The position numbers and the translations under genes are program-made. The notes below the pieces were generated by a model. It was not told where the DNA came from and made no database searches. It was given only the letters and a program-made list of their open reading frames with translations. From Oscillibacter sp. 1-3 (GTDB lineage Bacteria > Bacillota > Clostridia > Oscillospirales > Oscillospiraceae), in assembly GCF_000403435.2 (NCBI RefSeq), contig NZ_KE159711.1, positions 105,193-169,192 of the forward strand: 64,000 nucleotides of DNA. Reading direction: 5' to 3'. Of this stretch, positions 16,917 to 25,809 are shown in pieces (within the stretch, counting starts at the first letter, position 1; every line of letters begins with the position of its first letter).

Positions 16917-18320
16917 TTAATCTTTTGTCTCCGCCTGCTCTTTCAGCTTCGCCACACCGATGCCGGTGAGGTTATAGATAAACGACAGGACAATAGAAAG
17001 CCACAGCATCGGCGCAAACGCGGCAAAGCCGATATTGGCTACGCCCAGCGTGGTGGCTGTGTAGGAACCGGTTGTGGACCAAGGTACCAGAGGCGCCAAA
17101 CCCGTGCCGGTATCCAGCATGGTACGCATCAGGTTTTTCCTGTCCAGACCATACTCGGGGAACATATCCTTTGTCATATCGCCGATTACAGGATAGGTCA
17201 CATAATAGGCGCCGGTAATGCAGAAGAACAGGGCGTGCAGAAGCATTACTCCGGTGGCCATTGTACGGGAATTTTTGGCCACCTTCCGCACAAAGTCCAG
17301 CAGTACGTCCACAACGCCCGCAGTACGCAGAGGCGCTCCAAAAATACCGGCAGCCATCAGAAGGCCGATGGTGGAGAGCATACTGGTAAAGCCTCCGCGG
17401 TTGAGCATGGAGTCCACAACCTCAGATCCGGAAGAGATGGAATAGCCGGAATACATCGTATTCAGCAGCTCTGTAAGCCCCATGCCCTGAAAGACTATTG
17501 CAAGGACTGCACCCACGGCAATACCCGCTATGAACGTAGGCAGAGTGGGCTTTTGCAGAACAATCAGAACAATAACCACCACCACAGGAATGAGCATCAA
17601 GAGGTTCAGGCTGAAATTGCCGGACACCGTGGAGAGTATGTCCTCATAGACCTCGCCGCCAACGGTGCCGCCGGAAAAACGCAGGCCATAGATCAGGAAA
17701 AACACCAGAGAAACCAAATAAGCCGGGCCGGTGGAGATGAGGGCGTGTTTAATCCCCTCCATCATGGGAACATCGCAGACGGTAGAGGTGATCACAGGGG
17801 AGTCGGACAGCGGGGAGATCTTATCGCCGAAAAAGGCGCCGACCACCACCGCGCCCGCGGCAGCAGGCAGAGGCACGCCCAGTCCCTGCGCTACGCCCAT
17901 GCAGGCAATGCCAACGGTAGCCAGGGTTCCCCAGGAGGTGCCCGCCAGGGTAGACATGAACGTACAGAGGATACAGGTAATCGGCAGGAACAGGCCGGGC
18001 GTGATGATTTTCATGCCCCAATAGATCATCACCGGAACCGTGCCGGAAGCCATCCAGGTGCCTACCAGAACGCCCACAACCAGCAGAATAAGCATGGCCA
18101 CAATCATGGATGCGATGGTGTCTTTCACACCTTTTTGCAGCTCGCCGTAGGGAATGCCGAAGCAGACGGCCATCACGCACATAATGACGCCGTCCAGAGC
18201 CAGAACGATGCGGTTGTTGACCTTCAGAACCAATAGTCCTGCGATGATGACGGCGATGCCGACTGCCAGCATCAAAAGGGCTTGCCAGGGCTTTACTCTT
18301 TTCGGGGATTGGGTACTCAT
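16917..18320 (-). CDS. nhaC: Na+/H+ antiporter NhaC family transporter
   Basis: A 467-residue polytopic protein with about 11-12 membrane segments. It has NhaC-family signatures such as GTWMASGTVPVMIYWG, TSWGTLATVGIACMGVAQ and GDKISPLSDS in the first half, and PLVPWSTTG near the end. Members exchange Na+ for H+ or, in the malate-lactate type, exchange organic acids. AGGAGG precedes ATG 18320. A -24/-12 promoter lies upstream and a sigma-54 activator gene diverges from it, so expression is probably sigma-54 dependent. Confidence 0.88.
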   Translation of the reverse strand: MSTQSPKRVKPWQALLMLAVGIAVIIAGLLVLKVNNRIVLALDGVIMCVMAVCFGIPYGELQKGVKDTIASMIVAMLILLVVGVLVGTWMASGTVPVMIYWGMKIITPGLFLPITCILCTFMSTLAGTSWGTLATVGIACMGVAQGLGVPLPAAAGAVVVGAFFGDKISPLSDSPVITSTVCDVPMMEGIKHALISTGPAYLVSLVFFLIYGLRFSGGTVGGEVYEDILSTVSGNFSLNLLMLIPVVVVIVLIVLQKPTLPTFIAGIAVGAVLAIVFQGMGLTELLNTMYSGYSISSGSEVVDSMLNRGGFTSMLSTIGLLMAAGIFGAPLRTAGVVDVLLDFVRKVAKNSRTMATGVMLLHALFFCITGAYYVTYPVIGDMTKDMFPEYGLDRKNLMRTMLDTGTGLAPLVPWSTTGSYTATTLGVANIGFAAFAPMLWLSIVLSFIYNLTGIGVAKLKEQAETKD

Positions 18321-18376
18321 AGTAAGTCCTCCTCTCAAATTTGCACGGCTCTGCCGCGCTCTCGATTCTGTAAGTA

Positions 18377-18392
18377 AGCAAAAAACAGGCCA
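18377..18392 (-). promoter_or_regulatory. Sigma-54 (-24/-12) promoter of the nhaC-like gene
   Basis: On the minus strand the sequence TGGCCTGTTTTTTGCT fits the sigma-54 consensus TGGCACnnnnnTTGCW with correct GG-to-GC spacing. Only the AC dinucleotide deviates. It lies about 57 bases before the antiporter ATG and next to a divergent sigma-54 activator gene. Confidence 0.7.
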
Positions 18393-18680
18393 ATTTAGCC
18401 GAATTTCTGATGCCATTGAGAAAATCGCTGCGGCGCCAGGAAAATTCACACACGCAGTATTCACCGGACGGTCATTTAACAGGTCTCTCAATCCAAAAAC
18501 GGGCCGTTTTTTCGGGACGTCTGCGTCGAAAATCAAAATAAGCAGTTATAATAGACATTAGGAAAGTTATTTTCCGCCTTTTTAGTTGATATTAGGTGTC
18601 TTATATGGCATAATAACTTGTATAGTAAAATAGTTTTTATATTGCGGGATGATTTCCGGGAGTTATCGGGGTGTTTTGGG

Positions 18681-20738
18681 ATGAAAAGGCAAAAAAATTT
18701 GTTATTAGTGACAAAACGGGAATCTGTCCGGCAGATGTACACTGCTGAGTTGGAAAAAGTCTTGGGAGGCCATCTCTGCATACGCTCATGCTCCAATGAA
18801 AAAGAGGCGGATTCACACATTGCCGACGCCGATCTGGTTCTCATCACCAATCCCTATTCTTTTCCATGGGCCCGGCGAAAAATGCGCCAGGACGCCAGCA
18901 TTATCAATCTGATCTTTGCCTTTGAGCGGACGCGGGTAGAGACATTGAAGCGCTACCCTGTCGGCACAGAGGCGATTGCATGCTTCAACTTTTACTCCTC
19001 CGCCCACCAGGCCGTAAATGTACTTTACGAGGCGGGCGTTACAAATCTGAATCTCTACATCGACTATCCCGGAAACCAAAATCTGGACGGAAAATACATG
19101 GATCTGGCCTTGATTTCCGGCCAGACAGACAGACTGCCGCCGGATGTCGGCGAGGTGTTTGACCTGGGGCCGCGCCGTCTCTCCCTGACGACGCTGTTGG
19201 AAATCGCCGCAAAGGCAGACGTGCTGGACGACAGCCTGGAGGCGCAGATCGCCCAATATGGCGCGGATGTCAGTACGTCGGACGACTATCTCACACATTT
19301 TTTCTACAACTCTGCCGCGGCAGCTCTTCAGCTCAGGTCTGTGATGGAAAGCCTGGATGACGGACTGGCCATTTGTGACCATGAATTTCGTATCTTGAAT
19401 CTGAATCGAAGCTTTTCCGCGCTTTTGAATCTGCCGGAGGGATTAATGGGACAGCGGCTGCAAAAATTTGACCTGGAGGGTGAAGTAGCCGACGCCATAT
19501 TTTCCAGCCAGCCCTGCCAAAACCGTCTGTGCACGCCAAAGGTCTCCGGGCGCAGTGTAGTAGTTTCTCGAGAGACCATTAAACGTCCCGGAAGCAGCCA
19601 ATCCCTTTTCCTGCTGCGAGTGAAGGATATTACAGAGCTCACCAACCTGGAAACCAGTCTGCGCCGGCAAATCGCAAAACGGGGACACGTTGCAAAACAC
19701 ACTTTTTCAGACATTAAAGGGGAAAGCCCGGCGGCTACCGTGTGCATTCAAAAAGCCCGGCGCATTGCCGGGATCGACAAGCCAACCCTTATTATCGGGG
19801 AGAGCGGTACAGGGAAAGAGCTCTATGCCCAGTCGATTCACAACGCCTCAGCCAGGGCCCGGTTTCCCTTTGTGGCGATGAACTGCGCTGCAATCCCGGT
19901 CACGCTGCTGGAATCAGAGCTGTTCGGTTATGATGAGGGAGCCTTTACCGGGGCGCGGCGGGGCGGTAAAGAGGGCCTTTTCCAATTGGCGCACAAGGGA
20001 ACGCTCTTTTTAGACGAGATCGGCGAACTGCCCCTGCCGGTCCAGGCCAAGCTCCTGCGGGTATTGGAGGAAAAAGAGGTTATGCGGGTCGGCAGCAGGG
20101 AGCTGACAAGCGTGGACGTGCGTATCATAGCCGCCACAAACCGTGACCTGAATGCCTTGGTGAATGAAAAAGCCTTTCGTCTGGATCTCTATTACCGCCT
20201 CAACACACTCACGATCAACGTCCCTCCCTTACGGGAGCGCAGAGCGGATATATTGCCGCTTATCCAGGAATTTCTCCGCCAGGAGCACAAGGAACACGCA
20301 GAGATCGATCTTTCAGTACAAACCTTTTTGACACGATACGCCTGGAGAGGAAACATTCGGGAACTGCGCAACTGTGTGGAATATATGGTTCATATTGCCG
20401 ACGGACCGATTGGAGAACAGCATCTGCCCGACTATATCCGCGCTGAATACCAGCAGGCAATCGAGGGCAGGGAATGGGCGGAGGAGCGTCTGAATATGCT
20501 GAGCCCCTCTGACCGGCAGGCAACGGCGGATGTCTTATCGCTGCTGAAGCGAAAACCCATGGGACGCCGCGCACTTTTGCAGGTTCTTCTGGAGGGCGGA
20601 GGTTATATGACAGAATACCGCCTGCGGGCGATTTTGAGCCGGCTGCGTCAGTTGGAATGTATTGATTTTGGCAGAGGGAGAAGCGGCTGCACCATAACAG
20701 CCGCCGGCGAGAAATTGCTGGAATCCCTGAGAAAATAG
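18681..20738 (+). CDS. Sigma-54-dependent transcriptional activator with PAS and AAA+ domains
   Basis: A 685-residue enhancer-binding protein. Residues 1-200 form a PrpR_N-like sensor region with no clear phospho-acceptor pattern. A PAS domain lies at about 220-340. The AAA+ domain at about 365-600 has the Walker A motif GESGTGKE, the sigma-54 contact loop GAFTGA, Walker B LFLDEIGE and the Arg finger region RLDLYYRL. The C-terminus lacks a Fis-type HTH and instead looks like a winged helix (RALLQVLLEGG to ITAAGEKLLE). ATG 18681 is chosen; the ribosome site is weak and TTG 18618 is in frame. It is divergent from nhaC, its likely target. Confidence 0.9.
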   Translation: MKRQKNLLLVTKRESVRQMYTAELEKVLGGHLCIRSCSNEKEADSHIADADLVLITNPYSFPWARRKMRQDASIINLIFAFERTRVETLKRYPVGTEAIACFNFYSSAHQAVNVLYEAGVTNLNLYIDYPGNQNLDGKYMDLALISGQTDRLPPDVGEVFDLGPRRLSLTTLLEIAAKADVLDDSLEAQIAQYGADVSTSDDYLTHFFYNSAAAALQLRSVMESLDDGLAICDHEFRILNLNRSFSALLNLPEGLMGQRLQKFDLEGEVADAIFSSQPCQNRLCTPKVSGRSVVVSRETIKRPGSSQSLFLLRVKDITELTNLETSLRRQIAKRGHVAKHTFSDIKGESPAATVCIQKARRIAGIDKPTLIIGESGTGKELYAQSIHNASARARFPFVAMNCAAIPVTLLESELFGYDEGAFTGARRGGKEGLFQLAHKGTLFLDEIGELPLPVQAKLLRVLEEKEVMRVGSRELTSVDVRIIAATNRDLNALVNEKAFRLDLYYRLNTLTINVPPLRERRADILPLIQEFLRQEHKEHAEIDLSVQTFLTRYAWRGNIRELRNCVEYMVHIADGPIGEQHLPDYIRAEYQQAIEGREWAEERLNMLSPSDRQATADVLSLLKRKPMGRRALLQVLLEGGGYMTEYRLRAILSRLRQLECIDFGRGRSGCTITAAGEKLLESLRK

Positions 20739-20810
20739 CCAATCGCCTCACCCGAAAAATCTCCGGCGCTCATTTCGGTTGTATCTCGTCTGTGTAAATG
20801 GTCAGATGGC

Positions 20811-21010
20811 ATCATGACAGGGCCTTAACGCCTGCTTTGGCGTTTCGCGCCCAGAACATTTGCGGCAGCGGCAAATGTGTTGGAATCAACTGCAATTGGC
20901 GGGAAAATATCCGCTTTTCCCTGTTTAGAGGGAGGGAGACGGCGGTGCGGCTGAATTTTCCGCCAATTGGGACTTGAAAGGGCATCCTCTCATGTGTTAT
21001 GGTTAAGCTG
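20811..21010. other. Hairpin-rich non-coding stretch
   Basis: No credible gene is present here. One hairpin is ACATTTGC / GCAAATGT (20856-20878). A longer-range pair is AATTGGCGG-GAAAAT (20894) with ATTTTC-CGCCAATT (20955). A strong terminator follows at 21014. A structured RNA gene or a decayed mobile element is possible; I do not recognise a known RNA family. Confidence 0.35.
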
Positions 21011-21013
21011 TCA

Positions 21014-21058
21014 AAAAGGTACTCTCCAGGCCGCCGGTTGGTCTGGAGAGTACCTTTT
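21014..21058. terminator. Bidirectional intrinsic terminator
   Basis: A 16-base stem (AAAAGGTACTCTCCAG / CTGGAGAGTACCTTTT) with a 13-base loop ends in T residues on one strand and begins with A residues, so it can work both ways. It would close any transcript from the preceding non-coding stretch. Confidence 0.75.
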
Positions 21059-21062
21059 ATCA

Positions 21063-21228
21063 TTAGGCCATGTTTGAAAAAAGACAAAACGCCCAAACAG
21101 TGGATCTTGATCCGCCACTCTGCGTTAAATGTTCTTGCCGGGCGTCAGCCCGCCTGCAAAAATTTGCCTTGATTGGCGAAAACATCTCTCGCCGTTGGGC
21201 ATTCCGCCTTTTTTCAAACAAGGCCTAA
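21063..21228. mobile_element. MITE-like imperfect palindrome (166 bases)
   Basis: The ends are inverted repeats: TTAGGCCATGTTTGAAAAAA at the left and its near-complement (AAGGCCTAA end) at the right, with GCCCAA inside each arm. The centre carries CTTGCCGGGCGTCAGCCCGC. The same centre occurs inverted in the element at 42678, whose termini are different. There is no coding capacity, so transposition would have to be in trans. Confidence 0.65.
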
Positions 21229-21420
21229 CGTCCTGTCCTAAAATAAAGGACTCTGCCGGTCTGCTCCCATCTTCTTTCTCATAGTATTCCACCGTGTAGG
21301 ACATGGATTTACCCTCTCTCCGCTCACATTATATGTGGTTTATCACATGATGCCAAGGCGGTTATTTACCCAGCGCAAAATGCGTTCTTGTATCGGCTGC
21401 CGGTCAAATATTTTCTGTCT

Positions 21421-21440
21421 GTGGCTGGAACTGTGGTCAA
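21421..21440 (+). repeat. 20-base dispersed repeat, copy 1
   Basis: GTGGCTGGAACTGTGGTCAA matches copies at 21688 and 53251. Read in one frame it gives VAGTVVK, against VAGCVVR and VAGYVVK in the others, so it may be a relic of a short conserved coding end. Confidence 0.45.
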
Positions 21441-21490
21441 GGCGAACGTGAGCTGATAATCCCCATCGCAAAACCGCTCAAAAAGTTAAG

Positions 21491-21526
21491 AAAACCCGCC
21501 GCTTCCTCTCGGAAGCAGCGGGTTTT
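21491..21526 (-). terminator. Terminator behind the tRNA-Val fragment
   Basis: AAAACCCGCCGCTTCC and GGAAGCAGCGGGTTTT form a stem with a 4-base loop, directly after the CCA end of the tRNA fragment on the minus strand. It is followed by TTTTCTT. This is the expected terminator of the original tRNA gene. Confidence 0.8.
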
Positions 21527-21527
21527 A

Positions 21528-21573
21528 TGGTGGACGATACAGGACTCGAACCTGTGACCCCCTGCACGTCAAC
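21528..21573 (-). tRNA. tRNA-Val(GAC) 3' fragment (integration-site relic, not a working tRNA)
   Basis: On the minus strand the 3' half of a tRNA is clear: GAC anticodon, 3' anticodon stem GCAGG, variable loop GGGTC, T arm ACAGG-TTCGAGT-CCTGT, acceptor ATCGTCC, A and encoded CCA. Upstream of the anticodon loop the sequence becomes unrelated A/T-rich DNA, with no D arm or 5' acceptor strand (GGACGAT expected). Tyrosine integrases commonly leave such a 3' fragment at one end of an inserted element, so foreign DNA should begin at about 21574. Confidence 0.75.
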
Positions 21574-21687
21574 GCCAAAATACGATTTTTTGCAATATTT
21601 TTGGTTGTTTTTATACATTTCTACTCCAGAGCATTTGTTTTCCGATACTTTCTAAGCGCTAATTTTCCGCTGTTTCCAGCGGCATTT

Positions 21688-21707
21688 GTGGCTGGTTGTG
21701 TGGTCAG
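21688..21707 (+). repeat. 20-base dispersed repeat, copy 2
   Basis: GTGGCTGGTTGTGTGGTCAG lies just inside the foreign side of the tRNA fragment. It differs from copy 3 at 53251 at two positions. Confidence 0.45.
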
Positions 21708-21709
21708 AT

Positions 21710-22768
21710 TCATAGTACGCCCCAGCGGCCCTTCTGGCTGGAGCCCTCCCTCTTGATGGTACCATTCTCTTGCAGCTCTTTCAAGATTCGTAAAATCGTG
21801 TTTTTGGAAATGCGGAAATTCTCAACCAACGCACGCACTGTTACCTGTGGATCTTCCTGGATCGCAGAGAGGATCAGCTGCACTCTCTCAGTACAGCGGT
21901 TCGGTGCAGCATTTTTGGTCCCACTTTTGGTCCCATCTTTGGTCCCATTTGAGGGGAGAAACTGAGGGTGAATGAAGATCGTTGTGCAGAAAGACAGCCG
22001 CTCTGGGGCCGTCTCAAAGATTGGTTCCGGAGACCCATTACGTTCCAGCGCATTAAGGATTTTCCGGAACCCCGTGTTCCGCCCCTCTGTCAGGTGCATT
22101 TCTTTCAGGAAATCCCCGATACGGCGGTTGCGGTATCTCCGGTTGAATACCCGGTAGGTCCGCAGACCCTCCTCGGAAATGGACCGATCTGCTCCCGGAT
22201 GACTGACGATTTCAATGCGGTCAGGAAGGATGCGGACCTCGATGGGCTCCCGTACGTCGTACCCCTTGTGATACACCGCGTTGCAAAGACTCTCCTCAAC
22301 TGCCGCATAGGGATAATTGAAGAATCGTTCCGCCTCTGCCCTGTCCGGGAACTTGATTACCCACTCCTGGATCACGCTGCTTTGAATATATTGAAGCGCC
22401 TCCCGCAGCTGCTGGTGAAGCGGCCCCTTGAACGTCTTTTCGATAATCTGATCTCCGCCCAGGTCCTCCGGAAACTGGACCACATCAATCTGGACATAGG
22501 GAAAGAAACGATCCGGTTCCAGACTGAAGAACATCAGCCCCACATTCTTCGGCTTGGTGTACTCCGGCAGGGTGTTCACGATGTTCATGCTCCGGCACAG
22601 ATCAAGGAAATCCATATGCCTGGATTCCTCGTACATGGAACTCTCCACCTCTTTGAGATACGCCTGAATCAGCGTGAGGTTCAGATCCGCAATGTCCGCC
22701 TCATGGTTCACACGGTCATCAAAAGCTCTTTGCTGGTATGCCCTTATCGATTGCACCAGTGTATTCAA
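21710..22768 (-). pseudogene. AlbA/HATPase-type (ATP-binding, HTH) protein, N-terminally truncated
   Basis: The 352 residues match the middle and C-terminus of the AlbA_2-HATPase_c_4 family of putative transcriptional regulators. The part after the DNA-binding AlbA domain (FDDRVNHEADIADLN) leads into the ATPase remnant EESLCNAVYHKGYDVREPIEV. A Gly-Thr-Lys repeat linker (GTKDGTKSGTKN) precedes a C-terminal winged helix. The usual N-terminal AlbA domain of 150-200 residues is absent, and the only start is a TTG without a ribosome site. Such genes are common cargo of integrative elements, which fits the adjacent tRNA fragment. Confidence 0.7.
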
Positions 22769-22965
22769 AGAGAGGCAGCTCCCAGCCGGAGGAGAATACT
22801 GTGCAGTTCATTTGGCTTTCATTTCCGCTTTATCCATTTCATTTTCGAAAACCATTTGATTTGAAGAAGCGTTGGCGGTGTGCTGCTTGCCGCCACTTCC
22901 TCTGAACTCTGACCACTGGAACAAAGACTGGGGTTGCAGCCTGTTCTGGATAAGGCAGGATAAGT

Positions 22966-23388
22966 TCAAGATGATATTTCGAATGCTTTGCCGTACAGAG
23001 ACAACAAAGTAAACTGTGATAAGTAATCGGCGATAACCTTATCCAGCCCCTGCCAGAGTGGGAGCGTCCGGCAGATATTTTTGCGGGGACAGGCGTTTCG
23101 CCCTGATTCCAGGCAGGCAACGGGGGCCAGCGGCCCCTCCATCAGTTCAAGAATAGACCTCACATTGTACTCCTCCGGGGAGCGGCTCAGCCGGTAGCCC
23201 CCGCCTTTTCCCCGCAGGGCGGTCAGCAGTCCGCCCTTTACCAGCTCTTTTACCACGATTTCCAGATACTTTTCTGAAATCTCCTGCCGGACGGCCACAT
23301 CCTTCAATGGCACATAGCCGTCCCCCTGATGTTCCGCGACATCTACCAGAAAACGCAGCGCATACCTGCCCTTTGTGGAAATCATCAT
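22966..23388 (-). CDS. Rrf2 family transcriptional regulator (CymR/IscR-type)
   Basis: A 140-residue winged-helix regulator (STKGRYALRF start, recognition helix EISEKYLEIVVKEL, wing LRGKGGGYRLSR). Three cysteines lie at the site used by IscR to hold an Fe-S cluster, with spacing C-x7-C-x5-C against C-x5-C-x5-C in IscR. The start is the first of two ATGs after GGAGG. It is divergent from metY-cysK-nifS-iscU-mnmA and should control that operon and itself in response to cysteine or Fe-S status. Confidence 0.9.
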   Translation of the reverse strand: MMISTKGRYALRFLVDVAEHQGDGYVPLKDVAVRQEISEKYLEIVVKELVKGGLLTALRGKGGGYRLSRSPEEYNVRSILELMEGPLAPVACLESGRNACPRKNICRTLPLWQGLDKVIADYLSQFTLLSLYGKAFEISS

Positions 23389-23406
23389 AAAAATCCCCTC
23401 CATTTT

Positions 23407-23439
23407 TCCTATTATACCACAAGGTTAATAGGATTTCAA
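23407..23439 (-). promoter_or_regulatory. Rrf2-gene promoter overlapped by a palindromic operator
   Basis: On the minus strand TTGAAA (23434-23439), a 17-base spacer and TATAAT (23411-23416) form a sigma-A promoter. The perfect 8-base inverted repeat TCCTATTA / TAATAGGA (23407-23433) covers the -10 and spacer, so bound regulator would block its own transcription. Confidence 0.7.
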
Positions 23440-23457
23440 GCGGTGCCATTATCCCTA

Positions 23458-23486
23458 TTGACAAAGTAGGTTAGTAGGCATATAAT
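23458..23486 (+). promoter_or_regulatory. Sigma-A promoter of the metY operon
   Basis: TTGACA, a 17-base spacer and TATAAT form a consensus promoter 30 bases before metY. A CCTATTGACAAAGTAGG near-palindrome overlaps the -35 and shares CCTA/TAGG half-sites with the regulator's own operator. Confidence 0.8.
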
Positions 23487-23516
23487 GGGTCCAATTCATC
23501 GAGAGGGGATTTTCCC

Positions 23517-24803
23517 ATGAGTTATAAATTTGAGACCTTGCAGCTCCATGTGGGCCAGGAGCGGCCCGACCCTGCCACCGATGCTCGGGCGGTACCCATC
23601 TACCAGACCACCTCTTATGTGTTCCGGGACTCTGCCCATGCCGCCGCCCGCTTCGGGCTGGCCGACGCCGGCAACATCTACGGGCGGCTGACCAACTCCA
23701 CCCAGGATGTGCTGGAAAAGCGTCTCGCGGCCCTGGAGGGCGGTGTGGCAGCTCTGGCGCTGGCTTCCGGCGCGGCGGCGATTACTTACACTATCCAGGC
23801 TCTGGCCCAGGCGGGGGATCACATCGTGGCGCAAAAGACCATCTACGGCGGCAGCTACAATTTGCTGGCCCACACCCTGCCCCAGTTCGGTGTATCTACC
23901 ACTTTTGTGGACGCCCACGATCTGGACGCTGTCACTGCCGCAATCCGGCCCAATACCAAGGCTATCTACCTGGAGACCTTGGGCAACCCCAACAGCGATA
24001 TTCCTGACATCGACGCCATTGCCAAAATCGCCCACGCCCACGGCCTTCCTTTGGTCATTGACAACACGTTTGGGACACCCTATTTGATTCGCCCCATTGA
24101 GCATGGCGCGGACATTGTAGTCCATTCTGCCACCAAGTTCATCGGCGGTCACGGCACCACTTTGGGCGGCATCATCGTGGACAGCGGCAAATTTGACTGG
24201 AAAGCATCCGGCAAGTACTCCCCCATTGCCGCGCCCAACCCCAGCTACCACGGAGTCAGCTTTGTGGACGCCGTCGGCCCCGCCGCCTTTGTCACCTACA
24301 TCCGGGCTATCCTCCTGCGGGACATCGGAGCGGCGATTTCACCCTTCAATGCCTTTCTGCTTCTCCAGGGAGTGGAGACCCTGTCCCTTCGGGTAGAACG
24401 CCACGCTGAAAACACCAAAAAAGTGGTGGAGTATCTGGCCAACCATCCCCAGGTGGAGAAGGTCAACCACCCCAGCCTGCCTGAGCATCCTGACCACGCC
24501 CTGTATGAGAAGTATTTCCCCAACGGCGGCGCATCCATCTTTACCTTTGAGATCAAGGGCGGGCAGGCGGAGGCCCACAAGTTTATAGACAATCTGGAAA
24601 TTTTCTCCTTGCTGGCCAACGTGGCTGACGTAAAGTCCCTTGTCATCCACCCGGCCACCACTACCCACTCTCAACTCTCCTCCGAGGAGCTGCTGGATCA
24701 GGGCATCAAGCCCAACACCATCCGGCTGTCCATCGGTACGGAACATATCGACGACATCATCGCTGACCTGAAAAACGGCTTCGCCACCGCAGCGCAGAAA
24801 TAA
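23517..24803 (+). CDS. metY: O-acetylhomoserine sulfhydrylase (homocysteine synthase)
   Basis: A 428-residue PLP enzyme of the Cys/Met metabolism family. The PLP Lys is in HSATKFIGGHGTT; the long insert after it (WKASGKYSPIAAPNPSYHG) and overall length are typical of MetY rather than MetB/C. It makes homocysteine from O-acetylhomoserine and sulfide. The ATG follows GAGGGGA. First gene of the sulfur operon, 15 bases before cysK. Confidence 0.93.
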   Translation: MSYKFETLQLHVGQERPDPATDARAVPIYQTTSYVFRDSAHAAARFGLADAGNIYGRLTNSTQDVLEKRLAALEGGVAALALASGAAAITYTIQALAQAGDHIVAQKTIYGGSYNLLAHTLPQFGVSTTFVDAHDLDAVTAAIRPNTKAIYLETLGNPNSDIPDIDAIAKIAHAHGLPLVIDNTFGTPYLIRPIEHGADIVVHSATKFIGGHGTTLGGIIVDSGKFDWKASGKYSPIAAPNPSYHGVSFVDAVGPAAFVTYIRAILLRDIGAAISPFNAFLLLQGVETLSLRVERHAENTKKVVEYLANHPQVEKVNHPSLPEHPDHALYEKYFPNGGASIFTFEIKGGQAEAHKFIDNLEIFSLLANVADVKSLVIHPATTTHSQLSSEELLDQGIKPNTIRLSIGTEHIDDIIADLKNGFATAAQK

Positions 24804-24818
24804 GAGGAGGAATCCGTT

Positions 24819-25751
24819 ATGCCCAGCATCTACACATCTGCCGACCAGCTGATCGGCAAAACGCCCTTACTGGAACTGACCCACATCGAAAAGGAGACGG
24901 GAGCAAAAGCCCGTATTCTGGCCAAGCTGGAGTATTTCAATCCCGCCGGGTCAGTAAAAGACCGCATTGCCAAGGCCATGATCGATGAGGCGGAGGCCAG
25001 TGGAAAGCTGAAACCCGGCTCCACCATCATCGAGCCTACCTCTGGCAATACGGGAATTGGGTTAGCCTCCGTGGCGGCAGCAAGGGGCTACCGCATCATC
25101 ATTACCATGCCGGAAACCATGAGCGTGGAACGCCGCCAGCTGATGAAAGCCTACGGCGCGGAGCTGGTGCTCACCGAAGGGGCTAAGGGGATGAAAGGGG
25201 CCATTGCCAAGGCGGAGGAGCTGGCAAAAGAGATTCCCGGCAGCTTTCTCCCCGGCCAGTTTGTCAACCCGGCCAATCCCGCCGCCCACCGCTCCACTAC
25301 CGGCCCGGAAATTTGGACGGGCACCGAGGGGAAGGTGGACATCTTCGTGGCGGGCGTGGGCACTGGCGGCACCGTCACCGGCGTGGGACAGTATTTGACG
25401 GAACAAAACCCGGCGGTGAAGGTGGTGGCAGTGGAGCCAAAGGATTCCCCCGTCCTCAGCGAGGGCCGCTCTGGGGCCCATAAAATACAGGGCATCGGGG
25501 CGGGCTTTGTGCCGGAGGTTCTGGACACCGCGGTCTATGACGAGATCATCCCCGTGTCCAACGAGGACGCCTTTGCCGCCGGGCGGCTGGTGGGGCGTAA
25601 GGAGGGCATCCTGGTGGGCATCTCCTCCGGGGCGGCGCTCCATGCGGCAATTCAGCTTGCAAAACGGCCTGAGAACGCAGGTAAGACCATCGTGGCCCTG
25701 TTCCCGGACACCGGCGATCGTTATCTGTCCACACCGCTGTTTGAAGATTGA
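24819..25751 (+). CDS. cysK: Cysteine synthase A (O-acetylserine sulfhydrylase)
   Basis: A 310-residue fold-type II PLP enzyme. The PLP Lys is in [10 protein letters not shown], the phosphate and substrate loop is TSGNTGIG, and the glycine-rich loop is [10 protein letters not shown]. It makes cysteine from O-acetylserine and sulfide. The length is standard for CysK. GAGGAGG precedes the ATG. It supplies the cysteine that the downstream desulfurase would use. Confidence 0.95.
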   Translation: MPSIYTSADQLIGKTPLLELTHIEKETGAKARILAKLEYFNPAGSVKDRIAKAMIDEAEASGKLKPGSTIIEPTSGNTGIGLASVAAARGYRIIITMPETMSVERRQLMKAYGAELVLTEGAKGMKGAIAKAEELAKEIPGSFLPGQFVNPANPAAHRSTTGPEIWTGTEGKVDIFVAGVGTGGTVTGVGQYLTEQNPAVKVVAVEPKDSPVLSEGRSGAHKIQGIGAGFVPEVLDTAVYDEIIPVSNEDAFAAGRLVGRKEGILVGISSGAALHAAIQLAKRPENAGKTIVALFPDTGDRYLSTPLFED

Positions 25752-25760
25752 GCATAGAAC

Positions 25761-25790
25761 GAACACGCCGGTGTCTTGACCGGCGTGTTC
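25761..25790 (+). terminator. Intra-operon hairpin between cysK and nifS
   Basis: GAACACGCCGGT and ACCGGCGTGTTC form a perfect 12-base stem with a 6-base loop. No T-run follows, so partial termination or mRNA processing is more likely than a full stop. Confidence 0.5.
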
Positions 25791-25809
25791 CTGTTCAGAA
25801 AGGATTTTT

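Noticed and set aside
18606..18622. TGGCAT...TTGTA near 18606 as a sigma-54 promoter for the activator gene
   Set aside because: The GG-to-G spacing is one base too long and the -12 GC is missing.
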